A DNA stretch of 64,000 bases from Ophiobolus disseminans. Lineage: Eukaryota > Ascomycota > Dothideomycetes > Pleosporales > Phaeosphaeriaceae. The notes beneath the pieces were generated by a model. That model ran no database searches. It was given only the letters and a program-made list of their open reading frames with translations, and had not been told where the DNA came from. Positions within the stretch are counted from its first letter, which is position 1, and each line of letters begins with the position of its first letter. The position numbers and the translations under genes were made by a program. The stretch covers positions 1,271,491 through 1,335,490 of the forward strand of contig MU006221.1 in the NCBI GenBank assembly GCA_010093685.1. Direction: 5' to 3'. This document shows, one piece after another, positions 45,320-55,363 of the stretch.

Positions 45320-45797
45320 AGAGATGTGGTAGGAAAGATTTATGTAAGAAGGCCAGACGAAGGAAAATACTACATACACTGAGCGCTGAATAGAGTCGCC
45401 AGTCCAAAGTATTTCATGGCACTCCATAAGCTGCATGGACAGAGTGCGCGTTTACGGCGTACAAATGTCCTTGCTTCGCTTCATCCGGTTAGAAGGGCTG
45501 ACCGGTTATTGACGGTAGCAACGCTGACTGGCCAGTTTGACAACACGCCGAACCGAGTGACCGAACTCTGACTGTTAACTCTTGTAACGACAACAAGGGA
45601 TATGATATTGTGAAAATTGCAGCCTATTGAAGCAACCATCGGCATTGTCATCATAACTAAATCTCGGGGTCTGGGGGAACACAGAACTACTTAAGCATAG
45701 CACTACAACTCTAGTCCACACCCACTGCCTCCATCACCAACCACCATACCTACCTTCAAACCACACAACCTCACAACCTCACGCACCATCAACCAAA
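45320..45797. promoter_or_regulatory. Upstream region of the ICL/PEPM gene
   Basis: 3-prime flank of the SNG1-like gene and promoter of the lyase gene. The final 80 bp before the ATG contain almost no G (C/A/T-rich leader with repeated ACAACCTC). Confidence 0.45.
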
Positions 45798-46595
45798 ATG
45801 GCATCCTCCCCCCAAAACCAACTCGCCCAATCCCTCAAAGCCCTCCACAACCCCGGCAACCCCCTCATCCTGACAAACGTCTGGGATGCCATAACCGCCA
45901 ACGCAATCGCCTCTCTCCCCAGCACAAAAGCCCTCGCAACAGCCTCCTACGCCATTGCCGCAGCCGCCGGCCTCCACGACGACGACCTCACCCTCGAGAC
46001 CAACCTGCGCGCCGCCACCGCCATCGCGGGCGTCGCAAAAGTGCACAACCTCCCGCTGAGCGTCGATTTCATGGACGGCTTCGGCGCGCAGCTCGAAGAA
46101 GGCGTGAAGCGAGTTATTGAGCTGGGTGCCGTCGGTATTAATCTCGAGGACTTTGGGCGCGAGGTGGGGGGGTTGTATAGCGTTGATGAAGCGAGCGAGC
46201 GCGTGCGGCGCGTTTTGCGTGTTGCGAAGGAATGCGGGGTGCCGGATTTCGTTGTGAATGCAAGGACGGATGCGTTGTTTGCTGGGGAGGGGTTGGAGGA
46301 TGCGATTGTAAGAGGGAAAGCTTATTTAGATGCCGGTGCGAGTAATATTTTCATTTGGGGCGGGCCGCAGAGGAGGGGGTGGGGAAGGGCGGAGGTGAAG
46401 AAGGCTGTGGATGCGCTGGACGGGAAGGTCAACGTTATTCTGATTAGGATGATGGCGGGGGGTTTGAGTGTAGGGGAGTTGAGGGAGATTGGGGTGGCGA
46501 GGATAAGTGTGGGGCCGCAGTTGATGTTGAGGACGGTGGAGATGGTGAAGAGGGAGGCTGTGGGGATTTTGGATGGGAGTGCTGTGACGGATTAG
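45798..46595 (+). CDS. Isocitrate lyase/PEP mutase superfamily enzyme
   Basis: A single-exon gene for 265 aa. The family makes or breaks C-C or C-P bonds next to a carboxylate with Mg2+. Signatures: NPLILTNVWDAITANAIAS, ATASYAIAAAAGLHDDD, LSVDFMDGFG (metal-site strand, normally D-x-D/E), GAVGINLEDFG, FVVNARTDAL and ISVGPQLML. The LEDFG and NARTD strands match the PEP-mutase side (carboxyphosphonoenolpyruvate mutase / oxaloacetate hydrolase-like) rather than true isocitrate lyase, which is much longer and has a KKCGH loop. The substrate is unknown. Codons change abruptly from C-ending to G/T-ending near 46090. The gene is followed after 24 bp by a 15-base poly-G tract. Confidence 0.9.
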   Translation: MASSPQNQLAQSLKALHNPGNPLILTNVWDAITANAIASLPSTKALATASYAIAAAAGLHDDDLTLETNLRAATAIAGVAKVHNLPLSVDFMDGFGAQLEEGVKRVIELGAVGINLEDFGREVGGLYSVDEASERVRRVLRVAKECGVPDFVVNARTDALFAGEGLEDAIVRGKAYLDAGASNIFIWGGPQRRGWGRAEVKKAVDALDGKVNVILIRMMAGGLSVGELREIGVARISVGPQLMLRTVEMVKREAVGILDGSAVTD

Positions 46596-46619
46596 TGGTG
46601 TTGTGAGAAAAAGGCACAC

Positions 46620-46634
46620 GGGGGGGGGGGGGGG
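46620..46634 (+). repeat. Poly-G tract, 15 bases
   Basis: A run of 15 G on the sense strand, starting 25 bp after the stop of the ICL/PEPM gene. It probably lies in the 3-prime UTR. Confidence 0.85.
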
Positions 46635-46776
46635 TAGATCGCTCCTCATCAATATTGAGTATCAGAAATGCGGAAGCTATGCAAGCAACAGGAATGCTGT
46701 GTGTTATGAACAGTGTAAAGGGTATCAAAGGAAAAGCCCCCAGAGTAAGGCAAATAAGCAACTCCACTCTCACTTC

Positions 46777-49109
46777 CTACGTAGCAAGAATTGACTGCGC
46801 AAACGACTTCTTCTTCTCCAAGAACCCCGGTCTCTCAACCTTCGTAGCAGCAGTACTACTCGTACCAATACGCGATCGCATCTCAAACAACTCAAGATCG
46901 CTCTTTGAGTATTCAGGGCGCGAAGTGATGGGTAGCTCGGGCAGCTTTTCTAGCGTGACTGTTGTCGGTATTGGGAGCTCAATGTCCTGCCACGTCCCAA
47001 CCATATGCGCTTCATAAGCACGGCGTTGGAGTTGCAGTACGCCGTCTTGGACCCAGCGATCGATACGGGGCGCTAGTCGACGACGCAGCTGGGGGATGTA
47101 GAGTAGTGATCTGAGAACGACGAGGTCTGCTATGATGAAGAACGAGGATAAAGCGAGGATGAGAGCGAGGCCGATGACATTGATGTTCCTAGATTCGGTG
47201 TTAGTATGTGATGATCATCTTGAATTTGTGATGGGAGCTTACGCAAAACCACCAGACTTCTTCATCCTCATGGCGTGACAGAGACCCTTCTCCGCTGCCG
47301 TGCTGAGCGGGTTAACGTATCCATGCGCATTTGGTTCCGTGACTTGCGCGCCAATTGCGTAGTCCGCGAGGAGAATTTGCAACACAGCCCAGACACGAGA
47401 TTCTTGCTCCCGGGCTTCGATCTTCCACTGGTCGTCGGGCAGACCCTGTCGGATGCCCCGATTCAAGGTAGAAGCAGCGTTCAACGTGCCGAGATTCCCA
47501 AAGTCCATGCCCCATGACGCGTGACCAATGAGCTGCAGCAGAAGCTTTTGGGTGCTGCTGGCTTCAGGAAAATCTTCCTGCCAGGCATTACTGCTTAAAG
47601 GGCCCAAGGGTGTACATGAGTCAGCCTGACCAGGACGATTTACACATGCTTGGTACTGGCATATGGATTAACGTAATACTTGTAGTTGCCGTTGAGTCTT
47701 ACCTGGACTGCACATCCCATTGTACCGGCTGGAGAATCCGCCTTGTAAAGCAGTACAGACTCAGCAGACCAGCGATATTCGCGAGTAGCTGCGAACAACG
47801 GGTCATACACTGGCTCGTAGTGATTAACTCCACCAATCGAGACGACCATCAGCACAACATCCGCATCCGTTCTGACAATTTCAGGAATTGGGTCGTAGTT
47901 ATAGACAGCCTTCTTTTTGAACGGCACCTTGTCTCGATTTGCCAAGGTCATTATTCCACTACAAAACGAGTTAGCTGTGTCACTTAGCCAAGTCATCACG
48001 TAGTTTGTGCTTACGCTGCTTGGTAACGTCCCGTACTGGCATTCAAAAACAGCAGACTGGTAAGAGCTGTGATGTTTTGAAATTTAGTGGCTAAACCGAC
48101 AGAGTTTGTGCCGTTTGCAGCGAATACGTAGCCTCCCAATTGAGTCGCTACCACCCTAAAATTGGATGTACGAAGTCAGTGTTGTCTCACATACATTTCG
48201 TACATGGAAATTTGCTTACTGCTCGCCAGGGTACTCAAGACGTGGCTGGGATAATAGACCATCAGATAGTACCTTGGGTAGCTCAGACACATTGTAAATC
48301 CCAACGTAGTCTTTTACTGGCATGACGGAGCAGGTAGTCTTTCGTCGAAATTTGACGCCGTCCTTCGCACCAAGATTGAAGCCAAAATGGTGATTCAAGT
48401 CCAGTAATCCGGAATCCATTGCTATTGCCGAAGAGCCTTTGACGGCACACATCTTCTCTGCAAAGGGACAGGCGGCGTCTTCGAGCGTAAACGGGATTCG
48501 TGGCTGGGTGAAAATTCTTTTGCATCCGCTCTGCGAAGCTGACGAGGCTTTGTAGCACTCTTTTGCGTAGGCCTCTCCAATATCTTCATACGTAGATACG
48601 TAATTGCGTTCTCCGGTAGCAGGCTTGAGAAAATACCGCGTGAAGTTTCGAAACCCGCAGTAAGGACTGTCCACCAGCACTTCGATGTCGGAGCTTGAAA
48701 CAATCGCTGATGAGAACACACTGGCTGTGAGTGTGCTTATCGCGAAGAGAAGCGAAACAAGAGCAGGCAAGAAACATCGAAGGAACACCTTGCCTTGCTT
48801 GCGTCTCCATATCCACCACAGCTTGATTGCCTCTGTAAAGAAGGAGCCAGGCGCTGGCAAGGTCCGTAGGAGTGTTTGTTGTTGTCGAAACAGAGCATCT
48901 TCAGGATTACCAGATGCACGTTGCTGGTGCAAGGCAAATAGTAACAAATTCCACAAATGGGTCGCGCCGATTGTTGACATCACCGCAAGCAACGCAACGA
49001 TGATGATGGAGGTTCGGACGTCGGTCGTGATGGTCTGTCCCATGATCGGACCGTCCTTTTGATTCGTCCACACGCCATGGTAGACGTATCGATCATCGAG
49101 TTCGGACAT
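46777..49109 (-). CDS. Fungal three-TM membrane protein, 693 aa
   Basis: Five exons (49109-48220, 48155-48015, 47958-47703, 47625-47243, 47188-46777), all in consistent phase. Membrane helices: about 34-60, 111-135 and 557-580 (NVIGLALILALSSFFIIADLVV). Between the second and third is a large, Cys-containing, probably extracellular domain with several N-glycosylation sequons and paired cysteines (for example CPFAEKMCAVKG, and CTPLGPLSSNAW at the start of exon 4). The C-terminus is cytosolic. This layout is common in large uncharacterised families of filamentous ascomycetes; I know no function. Exon 4 was started at 47625 because CTPLG continues the frame there, rather than at later AG sites. 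The N-terminal frame is open upstream of 49109 without an ATG. Confidence 0.8.
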
Positions 49110-50424
49110 GACTGCGATGGCAAGAACGAACGACGAAGAGAAGTTCCGGAATGATCTGGCTTGCTTCAAGGCGGGAGGAAAACGAATGGATCACGCGAAC
49201 CGCGTCGTCGGACGTGGTTTCGCATTATACAGTCGTCTTGTGAACCCCAGGGGCGGAATTTGCCATGGTGAGTGTAAGGATACTTCCTGGGGGCCATATC
49301 TAAGAAGCGGAAGGAACCATGCTGGAACCGTGGTTCATTGGATTGTGAAATTGGGGTCTTGGCCGCCATGCATGTTGTGTGCCCTGCAGACTTTCATGTG
49401 CGGCCGTCATCCTAGTCGCATCCTGACGGAAAGGTGAGCGCTAGTGCTCCTCGTGGCAATCGCATATTAACCGGGCATTTAATTTTCAGGAGAAGGTCAC
49501 TCCAGACGCAACATCAGTTCATACTTTTCGCTTGGCCTTGACTTATCAATGGAATAATCATACATATCGGCCTTGATAAGCGCCGCCATGGTTCATGTGG
49601 TTTCTCGGCCGCACGTTGGCACGTTCACCTGTTCGGAACCACTTTGACGATGCTATACCTCGTTCGTTCTCTTTGCCCAGTGCAAACAATCACACCGTCC
49701 ACCACCCGCAGCCTTAACCCGTGCTTCCAGTTATCTCCGATGTTAACAAATTTCAACCGAGCCCAGCCTCCCAAGCGCCACACCCACTCTATCCAAGCTC
49801 GCGACAATCATGCTGCATGCAGGGCCCAGCCGCACTCGCAGATCCCTCGTATTACCCGAAGCCACCCCCAACGTCCCGAGGACGCAAACTTTGAAACGCG
49901 CTGATTGTCAGATTTGTGCGACGCGTTGTATCTACAGAGGATAGGCTGCAAATGATCCTCAGCCTTCTCTCGCCAACCAGACTTCGCAAGTCATCATTCC
50001 ATCGGAGATGACTAGGTTCAAGCATCGCTGCAACGACAGGGGTAAATGTCAAATCGCGTCGCTTGATATATTATGCGAATTCCCACCGCTATCGCACCAA
50101 CGCTGAGGCACGTGCGTTCTGTTCGGGTTGGGATGGTCTTGCGAACGCTGGAAAACTAACGGTTGGTAAGCGGCAGTAGCGCAAGGGAAGTATATTGATC
50201 CTGTCAGCACCATACCGGTATTCATCCTGCCCAAAGCTGCTGGTATCGGTGTAACCACGATCTTGCGATGTTTAGAGTATCCCACACAACTTCGAGGGGC
50301 GGGAATGGGCTGTGCAAATGTTGTAGTGTATGGTAGTATGTTGATTAACTCCATGCATGATAAGGTTATACATAGTAAGTCTTTCTCGGCGGGTGCATTG
50401 GGCTCTGCACACGTCCACGCCCAT
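49110..50424. other. 1.3 kb stretch without a recognised gene
   Basis: Upstream region of the three-TM gene and 3-prime flank of the MAPEG gene, both leftward. Open frames reach about 147 codons (50049-50492) but overlap the MAPEG end antisense or have no domain. No RNA gene was seen. Confidence 0.5.
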
Positions 50425-50976
50425 CTATCCCAAAAGCGCAGCAGCCTTGTAGATCTGATAGACGGCCAATCCAGCTCCGACCGCCCACGCACTGCTCCTC
50501 ACAAAACTCTTCGAGTGGTCTGCGATCTGGATATAGCTCGCAACGTACAGCGTGCGAACAGCGAACCACGCGCTGATGAACGTCGTCAAGCCCGTCGCAT
50601 CGCCGCGAACAACCTCGCGTCCCAGACCAGTGGCGGTCGTGCGCTCTGCGATGATGCTGGCGAGGATGGCGACGGCGAAGAGCGGCATTTGCTCGGTGCT
50701 GTTGGAGTGTGCATTCTCGGCGCGTTGGTATTTTTGGAAGCTGCAGTTGCCGGGCATATGATTAGCGTGCTGTCTGCTGCATGGGAGTTGGGTAAGGTAC
50801 ACTTCATCAGGCACTTTGCCCTTCACGGCATCTGGCGACATTGACGCCTTGGGGTTCGCATTGTTGACCTTGTATCCGCTTGAGGCGAGGATACTGCCTG
50901 CGTACGCGTGCGGCACAAGGGAGAAGATGTAGTAAGCTGGGATAGCAAGGAGGGGGTAGTTGAGTGACGACGACAT
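50425..50976 (-). CDS. MAPEG family membrane protein
   Basis: A single-exon gene for 183 aa. MAPEG proteins are four-helix glutathione-dependent or eicosanoid-type membrane enzymes. Helices: YPLLAIPAYYIFSLVPHAYA, PLFAVAILASIIAERTT, TTFISAWFAVRTLYVASYIQ and AWAVGAGLAVYQIYKAA. The family pattern RAENAHSNSTEQMPLF (usually RAxxAHxNxxExxPLF) and the RTLYVASYI helix place it in the group of uncharacterised fungal MAPEG proteins. Between KVPDE and the RAENAHSN motif there are about 19 extra residues. They resemble an unspliced intron (GTGTAC donor, GCTAATC branch, TGCAG end), but removing those 62 nt would break the frame. The start at 50976 was preferred because the frame above it has no ATG. Confidence 0.82.
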   Translation of the reverse strand: MSSSLNYPLLAIPAYYIFSLVPHAYAGSILASSGYKVNNANPKASMSPDAVKGKVPDEVYLTQLPCSRQHANHMPGNCSFQKYQRAENAHSNSTEQMPLFAVAILASIIAERTTATGLGREVVRGDATGLTTFISAWFAVRTLYVASYIQIADHSKSFVRSSAWAVGAGLAVYQIYKAAALLG

Positions 50977-51502
50977 TGTTGTTTGGTAGGAGTGTGAGAC
51001 TTTCTTGATGAGATGGTGGAGTTGTTGTTGTGAAAGGATCTTCCAGCGGAGAAGAGATTCGCCCGGGAGAAGCAAGGTCGTGGAATTGACGTGGTCGATA
51101 TTGCTTATGCAGGGTCCGAGGAGTGACGCAGTGTCTCAAAAGATTGGAAACATGATTCACGAGTGTGATGGTTTGGTGAGCACGCGAGTCAAGTCATTCC
51201 TAGACACAACTGGCTGCAAGTCGCACAATTTAGATGCGCTCAATAGATTTCACGATCAAGTTTTAGGCAACAGCATTCTGACAAGCTCCTGCACACTTAC
51301 TTCGCCAACCTATGTGCGGGGCAGTGAAGGAAAACACAAATACATTCACCACCACAGGTCAAACTCGCATTCTCTACATTCTCACTTGTTTCGTGGTAGG
51401 ACAATATCTGAGGACTGGAAGCGCGCAAGTTACTGATGTGACACCCACGAAACGACAAATGAACGATCACCATGTCTCGCATGTCAGGACATATTTGTAG
51501 GA
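50977..51502. other. Intergenic stretch, no gene recognised
   Basis: Promoter of the MAPEG gene and sequence before the HET-like remnant. Nothing else could be supported. Confidence 0.4.
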
Positions 51503-52136
51503 GAGGCCCGGGAACTTCATGAGTATGATCCGTCCATGAAGACGTATCAGCCACACCATGCATCTTCGAAAGAGCTTGAGAAATGTAGCCGAACTAAATG
51601 CGTCCTGTGCGCAGTAATATGGCACACTCTGTTTGAGGGAAAGAAAAGACAATGGCGGCTAGACGGAGAAAGGAGAATGTGGCTTGACAAGGATGGCAAA
51701 GAAGATTGTCAGAGTAAAGCCCAGCTCTTGTACCACCTGTGTGCGCCAGAAAATATTCCCAGCAGTCCTGACCTTTTCGTTACTATCAGAAAAGCAGTGA
51801 GAATCTGTCGAGGCGCAGGGTTGATGGTCGAACAAGTGTTCGCTTGCAAAATCATGGTATGTAGTAGCAACCCTCTGTCTAACGCATAGGCAGGCACTTA
51901 TCGATGGCAGCGTAGGCTCAGGGCCAGGCTTCAGCAAAGGGGTGCTCAAACCTTGTCCGGGCTCTGTGTCCACATACTCTCCAGAGGTTTTGCAATTCAT
52001 CAAGGATTGGCTCAAAGATTGTGACTTATCGCATGAGCTATGCAAGCTGGACCGGAACCAAAAGTGGTCCCCTTACAGACTCATTCAGGTGGAAAGTTCT
52101 GAACACTACCCAGAGTTGCGGAAAGCTCTACGTTGA
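51503..52136 (+). pseudogene. HET-like (heterokaryon incompatibility) protein, N-terminal remnant
   Basis: Two coding blocks, 51503-51855 and 51893-52136, can be joined in phase through a short (37-nt) intron with a TCTAAC branch. The pattern matches the region that precedes the HET domain in fungal incompatibility proteins: a CxxC pair followed by a buried helix (RTKCVLCAVIWHTLF), then YSPEVLQFIKDWLKDCDLSH, ELCKLD and a closing SPYRLIQVES. In intact proteins a YxALSYxWG motif should follow within about 40 residues; here a TGA stop ends the frame at RKALR, and I found no HET core in the following 400 bp. No start codon was found. It is probably a truncated or decayed gene. Recognition rests on pattern, not on a search. 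Confidence 0.5.
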
Positions 52137-52523
52137 TACTTTCGTTAAAAGCATGGTTGTCGGAATTAAGAATGTGCCGCGGCGTGGAAACAGCGCATGT
52201 GCAGGAAGAATTGAAGGATTGAACTGAGGTTGTATTGAGTGAAGCTACGAACAGTAGATATACATGATGGGCTGTAAACAGCGCTAGTGCAGGAAAGGCA
52301 GCATCGTCTCACCAGAGGTGAGGTGCCACTGCACGTGAGGCAGGAGATGCCCTCAACCGTGACAGAATGCCACTTGCAAATCAATTGGGAACGGAGACGT
52401 TGGTTCCTTTCACTCCAAACGATACTTCTCGACCGCCCGTCGCGAATGGGTCTATGAACTGAACTGAGTTTTATTTGCCTGTCGCTACCAGTGTTGATAA
52501 TCCAAGCTTTCTGCAAGTAATAC
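52137..52523. other. Gap between the two possible HET fragments
   Basis: No DAVCINQ-like or W-x-x-RAWxxQE-like segment of a HET core is visible in any frame. Short similar blocks recur: AAACAGCGC..GTGCAGGAA at about 52188 and 52275, and TCGCGAxTGGGTCTA at about 52440 and 52550. Confidence 0.35.
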
Positions 52524-53087
52524 GTGTCTTTATCTTTATTCAACAACCAATCGCGAGTGGGTCTAGCTAGATATAAATCCGACTCCGCTTCAGATAACGA
52601 GGATCACGACGAGGACGGCGATGATCGGAACAGGACCAACGAGAACGCAACAAACCCCTTGACTATATCCAGCAGCAAAAAAGAAAAAGTATGCATATCT
52701 CTGCGCCCCGACATCCACAGCGTAACCAGCACATACCTGCTACCCTACCACGTGGAGGCCATGCAAGTCCACGACACGTACAACGACTGCGGTATAGAAA
52801 CTTTAAACGAGCAGTCTCGTACCAAAATGTGTTTGATCCGTGGCTTGATATTAAAGCCAAGCAACATTTCCGCTACGCAATTTTCAAGGGTGGGACTGTT
52901 CTACATACAAGCGACGCAGCACCATCCCTCGCTGAGCGACCTTTCCGTGGAAGATAGACTGACGTGGGCGCAGAGAGTAGGGCGGTATTTAGCTGATCAG
53001 GGAGTGTTGAGGGGTGTGGGTGATGGGACGATGGGGTGTGTAGGGGGGGAGGTGGGGTTTGAGAGGATTAGAGTTGGGGTAGTTTGA
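52524..53087 (+). pseudogene. Open frame, possible C-terminal remnant of a HET-like protein
   Basis: A 187-codon frame with an acidic low-complexity start (DNEDHDEDGDDRNRTNENAT). It contains RGLILKPSNISATQFSRVGL, similar in style to the RGLLLxxT..xxFxRVGxF stretch near the end of many HET proteins, and a glycine-rich close. It lies on the same strand as, and 390 bp after, the N-terminal HET-like remnant. The frame has no convincing start of its own. It may instead be a chance ORF; the assignment is weak. Confidence 0.3.
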
Positions 53088-53549
53088 ACAAAAAATGTTG
53101 CAGTGAGAGGAGTAAACGAAGCGCTTGAACGCACACAATGCTTGACCTCAAGTCCCAATTGAGATCAAGGGTTGATCAGCGAGTGCGGCTAGCACATACA
53201 TCACGCTTAGAACATATGCTCCATTGTGTAAATATTGATATTTGCTAGCTAAGTGATGTAATCCGTTGATACATTTGCATCTGCTCCAGCAACGATACGT
53301 AGCGAGAACCACTCGGCACACTGAGGTGTTGCAGTTCGAAGACAACTTCCACAGTCAACGCTGCTGAACTCCTCCAAAGTCAAGCAGAAATGGAAGAAGC
53401 ATTCTGTGGGGGTATTGGGGGTATAACGCGAAACAAAACGCCCGAAATCCGCATAATGACAATCGTCCGATCGTGTCTTCTTCATGTTCCATTCCTTCAA
53501 ATTCGTCGTTCAGTCGTTTGTTACCATCGTGCCATCTGCCATAGCCAAT
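53088..53549. other. Intergenic stretch
   Basis: A low-information region between the possible HET remnant and the 3-prime end of the next leftward gene. Nothing could be supported. Confidence 0.4.
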
Positions 53550-54898
53550 TCATAGGTCGGGGTCCTCCTCACTCAAAAGTTCCGGCACAGGCAAGCACTC
53601 TTTGAGCTGCATCATCCTGTTCCGGCAATGTGTGATGATGATCGCAATCGCAAGTGAGTGCCAGACATCGTAACCCTCCAGACCAAAGTCGAACATGGCA
53701 ATCAGTCGTAATTGCGGCTTTTTCTGCTCCTCTGTTGGTGGCGCAAAGCTTACGAAAGCCATTACAGTGTGCGATGCCGTGACACCGTAGAGCGTAGGGA
53801 CTTCAGGTATGATGACGTCCCCACGATCTTCAGCATCCCGGATCTGGAGGGCCTCGTGCCATTGGTTGTGGAGGGCACTGAGTTGATTGATCATTTCTCG
53901 CTCGCCCATGGAAGAGTGAACGTCGACATTCCAGGTTATCGTCTTGAAGAGTGGAAGTCGAAGCCATAGGTGGTCGACCGCGCCGTCTCTCATGGCCCAT
54001 GTTGCGTATTTCTGCACTGCACGCTTGATGTGAAAGTGCGGTTTGCGCTGAACAGCCTTCACCTTGTGTGCATCGCGTACTCGACCGCCGAGGTCGAAGA
54101 GTTCGCTGAGAGCTTGTTGTGCTGTTTTTTTGTTAGTTGTCAGTTAGAGCGGGTTTAGATGGGCTACGTACCACGATAGGGTGCGCTGTGCGACGGGTGG
54201 ACTGGCCGCAAGAAGACCTTGTCATTCCTAGCAGTGAAAAGATCCGCGGGTAAGGTTTCCAGATCTTCGAGCCAGTCAATAGCCAGGAGTGGTTCAAAGC
54301 CGCGCATTCCAAGCTTCTGGAATAGGAACACGGCGTCCTCAGACCAGCCCGCTGCCCTCAGCTCCCGGCCTTGCTGGTCCCGCCTCTTTCTCTCCTCATC
54401 GACGTCAATCTTTAGGCCCGTGAAGTTACCGTCGTCCACCACCATCGTGTCTCCGTTTGCATCGACCTCCTTCGCTGACGACCCAGTCTTTGTCGTTGTA
54501 GATGCCTGGGCGGTGGGTGATTCGACCAGAGTATCGCCTTCGAGATCATAATCATCAGTCTGCTTCGCAGATGCCGGGGGCGAGGGCGGTAGCAGCGTGT
54601 GGTCCATGTCGTCGTCGCTCGTTAGGCTTGGCGTCCGTACACTCCAATTGTTGACGCGCGAGTCGGGACTCATGTCGCTCGACTCCGGTGTCGCAACTCG
54701 TCCATCCAAGGGTTTTGCGACGTGCTGGTTCGAAGGTTTTGCAATCTGCTTCTTGGGTGGGATCCCAAGCTGCTGCTTTTTCTGCGCATGGCGGACTGGA
54801 ATGGCAGGGATCTTGAAGTCCTTCTCTCGTCGGTGCTGCGTCTTGCGCGGACTGACGTAGTCCCAAAAGCGGTCGGACACCCCGCGAAGAAACGTCAT
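53550..54898 (-). CDS. Uncharacterised fungal protein, 432 aa
   Basis: Two exons, 54898-54172 and 54121-53550, joined in phase across a 50-nt intron (GTACGT donor, CTAAC branch). I do not recognise the family. The first 220 residues are disordered and charged: a basic stretch (QKKQQLGIPPKKQIAKPSNQ) followed by a Ser/Thr/Asp-rich acidic stretch. From about residue 180 the sequence is ordered: EDAVFLFQKLGMRGFEPLLA and IDWLEDLETLPADLF, which reads like a small helical module, then a mixed alpha/beta C-terminal domain (FHIKRAVQKYATWAMRDG, WNVDVHSSMGEREMINQLSA, TLYGVTASHTVMAFVSF). No signal peptide or membrane helix is present. It is divergent from the deoxyhypusine hydroxylase gene, 465 bp between starts. 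Confidence 0.78.
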
Positions 54899-55363
54899 GC
54901 TGAAGTTGAAAGAGAAAGAAGTGGGATCGTGGTGTTGTCGAGTGTTGGGCTGCTGGCGTACAAAGCACGACGGCCGAGTGCTAGTGACAGCGTGCAAGGG
55001 GTGGATCGAGGCGGTGAAGGCGAGGGTGAGCCAGACTTTGGCCGCCCGTTCACTAGAGCATGCGAAGCGTCTTTGTTGTCTTGTGCCGGCTTCCGGTGTT
55101 CGAGTGTTAAAGAAGGCCCGGGGTGAAGAAGAGTCATTGTTGTGCTCGGGCCGCCTGGACCCTGAAGTGGCTGGCGACAGGGCAGTCGCGAAACCACGTG
55201 TCAGCTCCGATCCGGCAAGCGCGACGGGAATCTGTGGCTCGATCTGATAAGATTCTCCAAATCTTCCCCGCCAAAAAAGTTCAGGCACGAGTCCGGATCA
55301 TCCATTTGCGGCTCTGCGTAGTCGAAGATCACCAACACTCTTTTATTGATATAAATCGACAAC
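54899..55363. promoter_or_regulatory. Divergent promoter region
   Basis: Shared by the uncharacterised leftward gene (54898) and the deoxyhypusine hydroxylase gene (55364). The leftward frame stays open into this region as far as 55288 but has no ATG that improves the protein. Confidence 0.4.
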
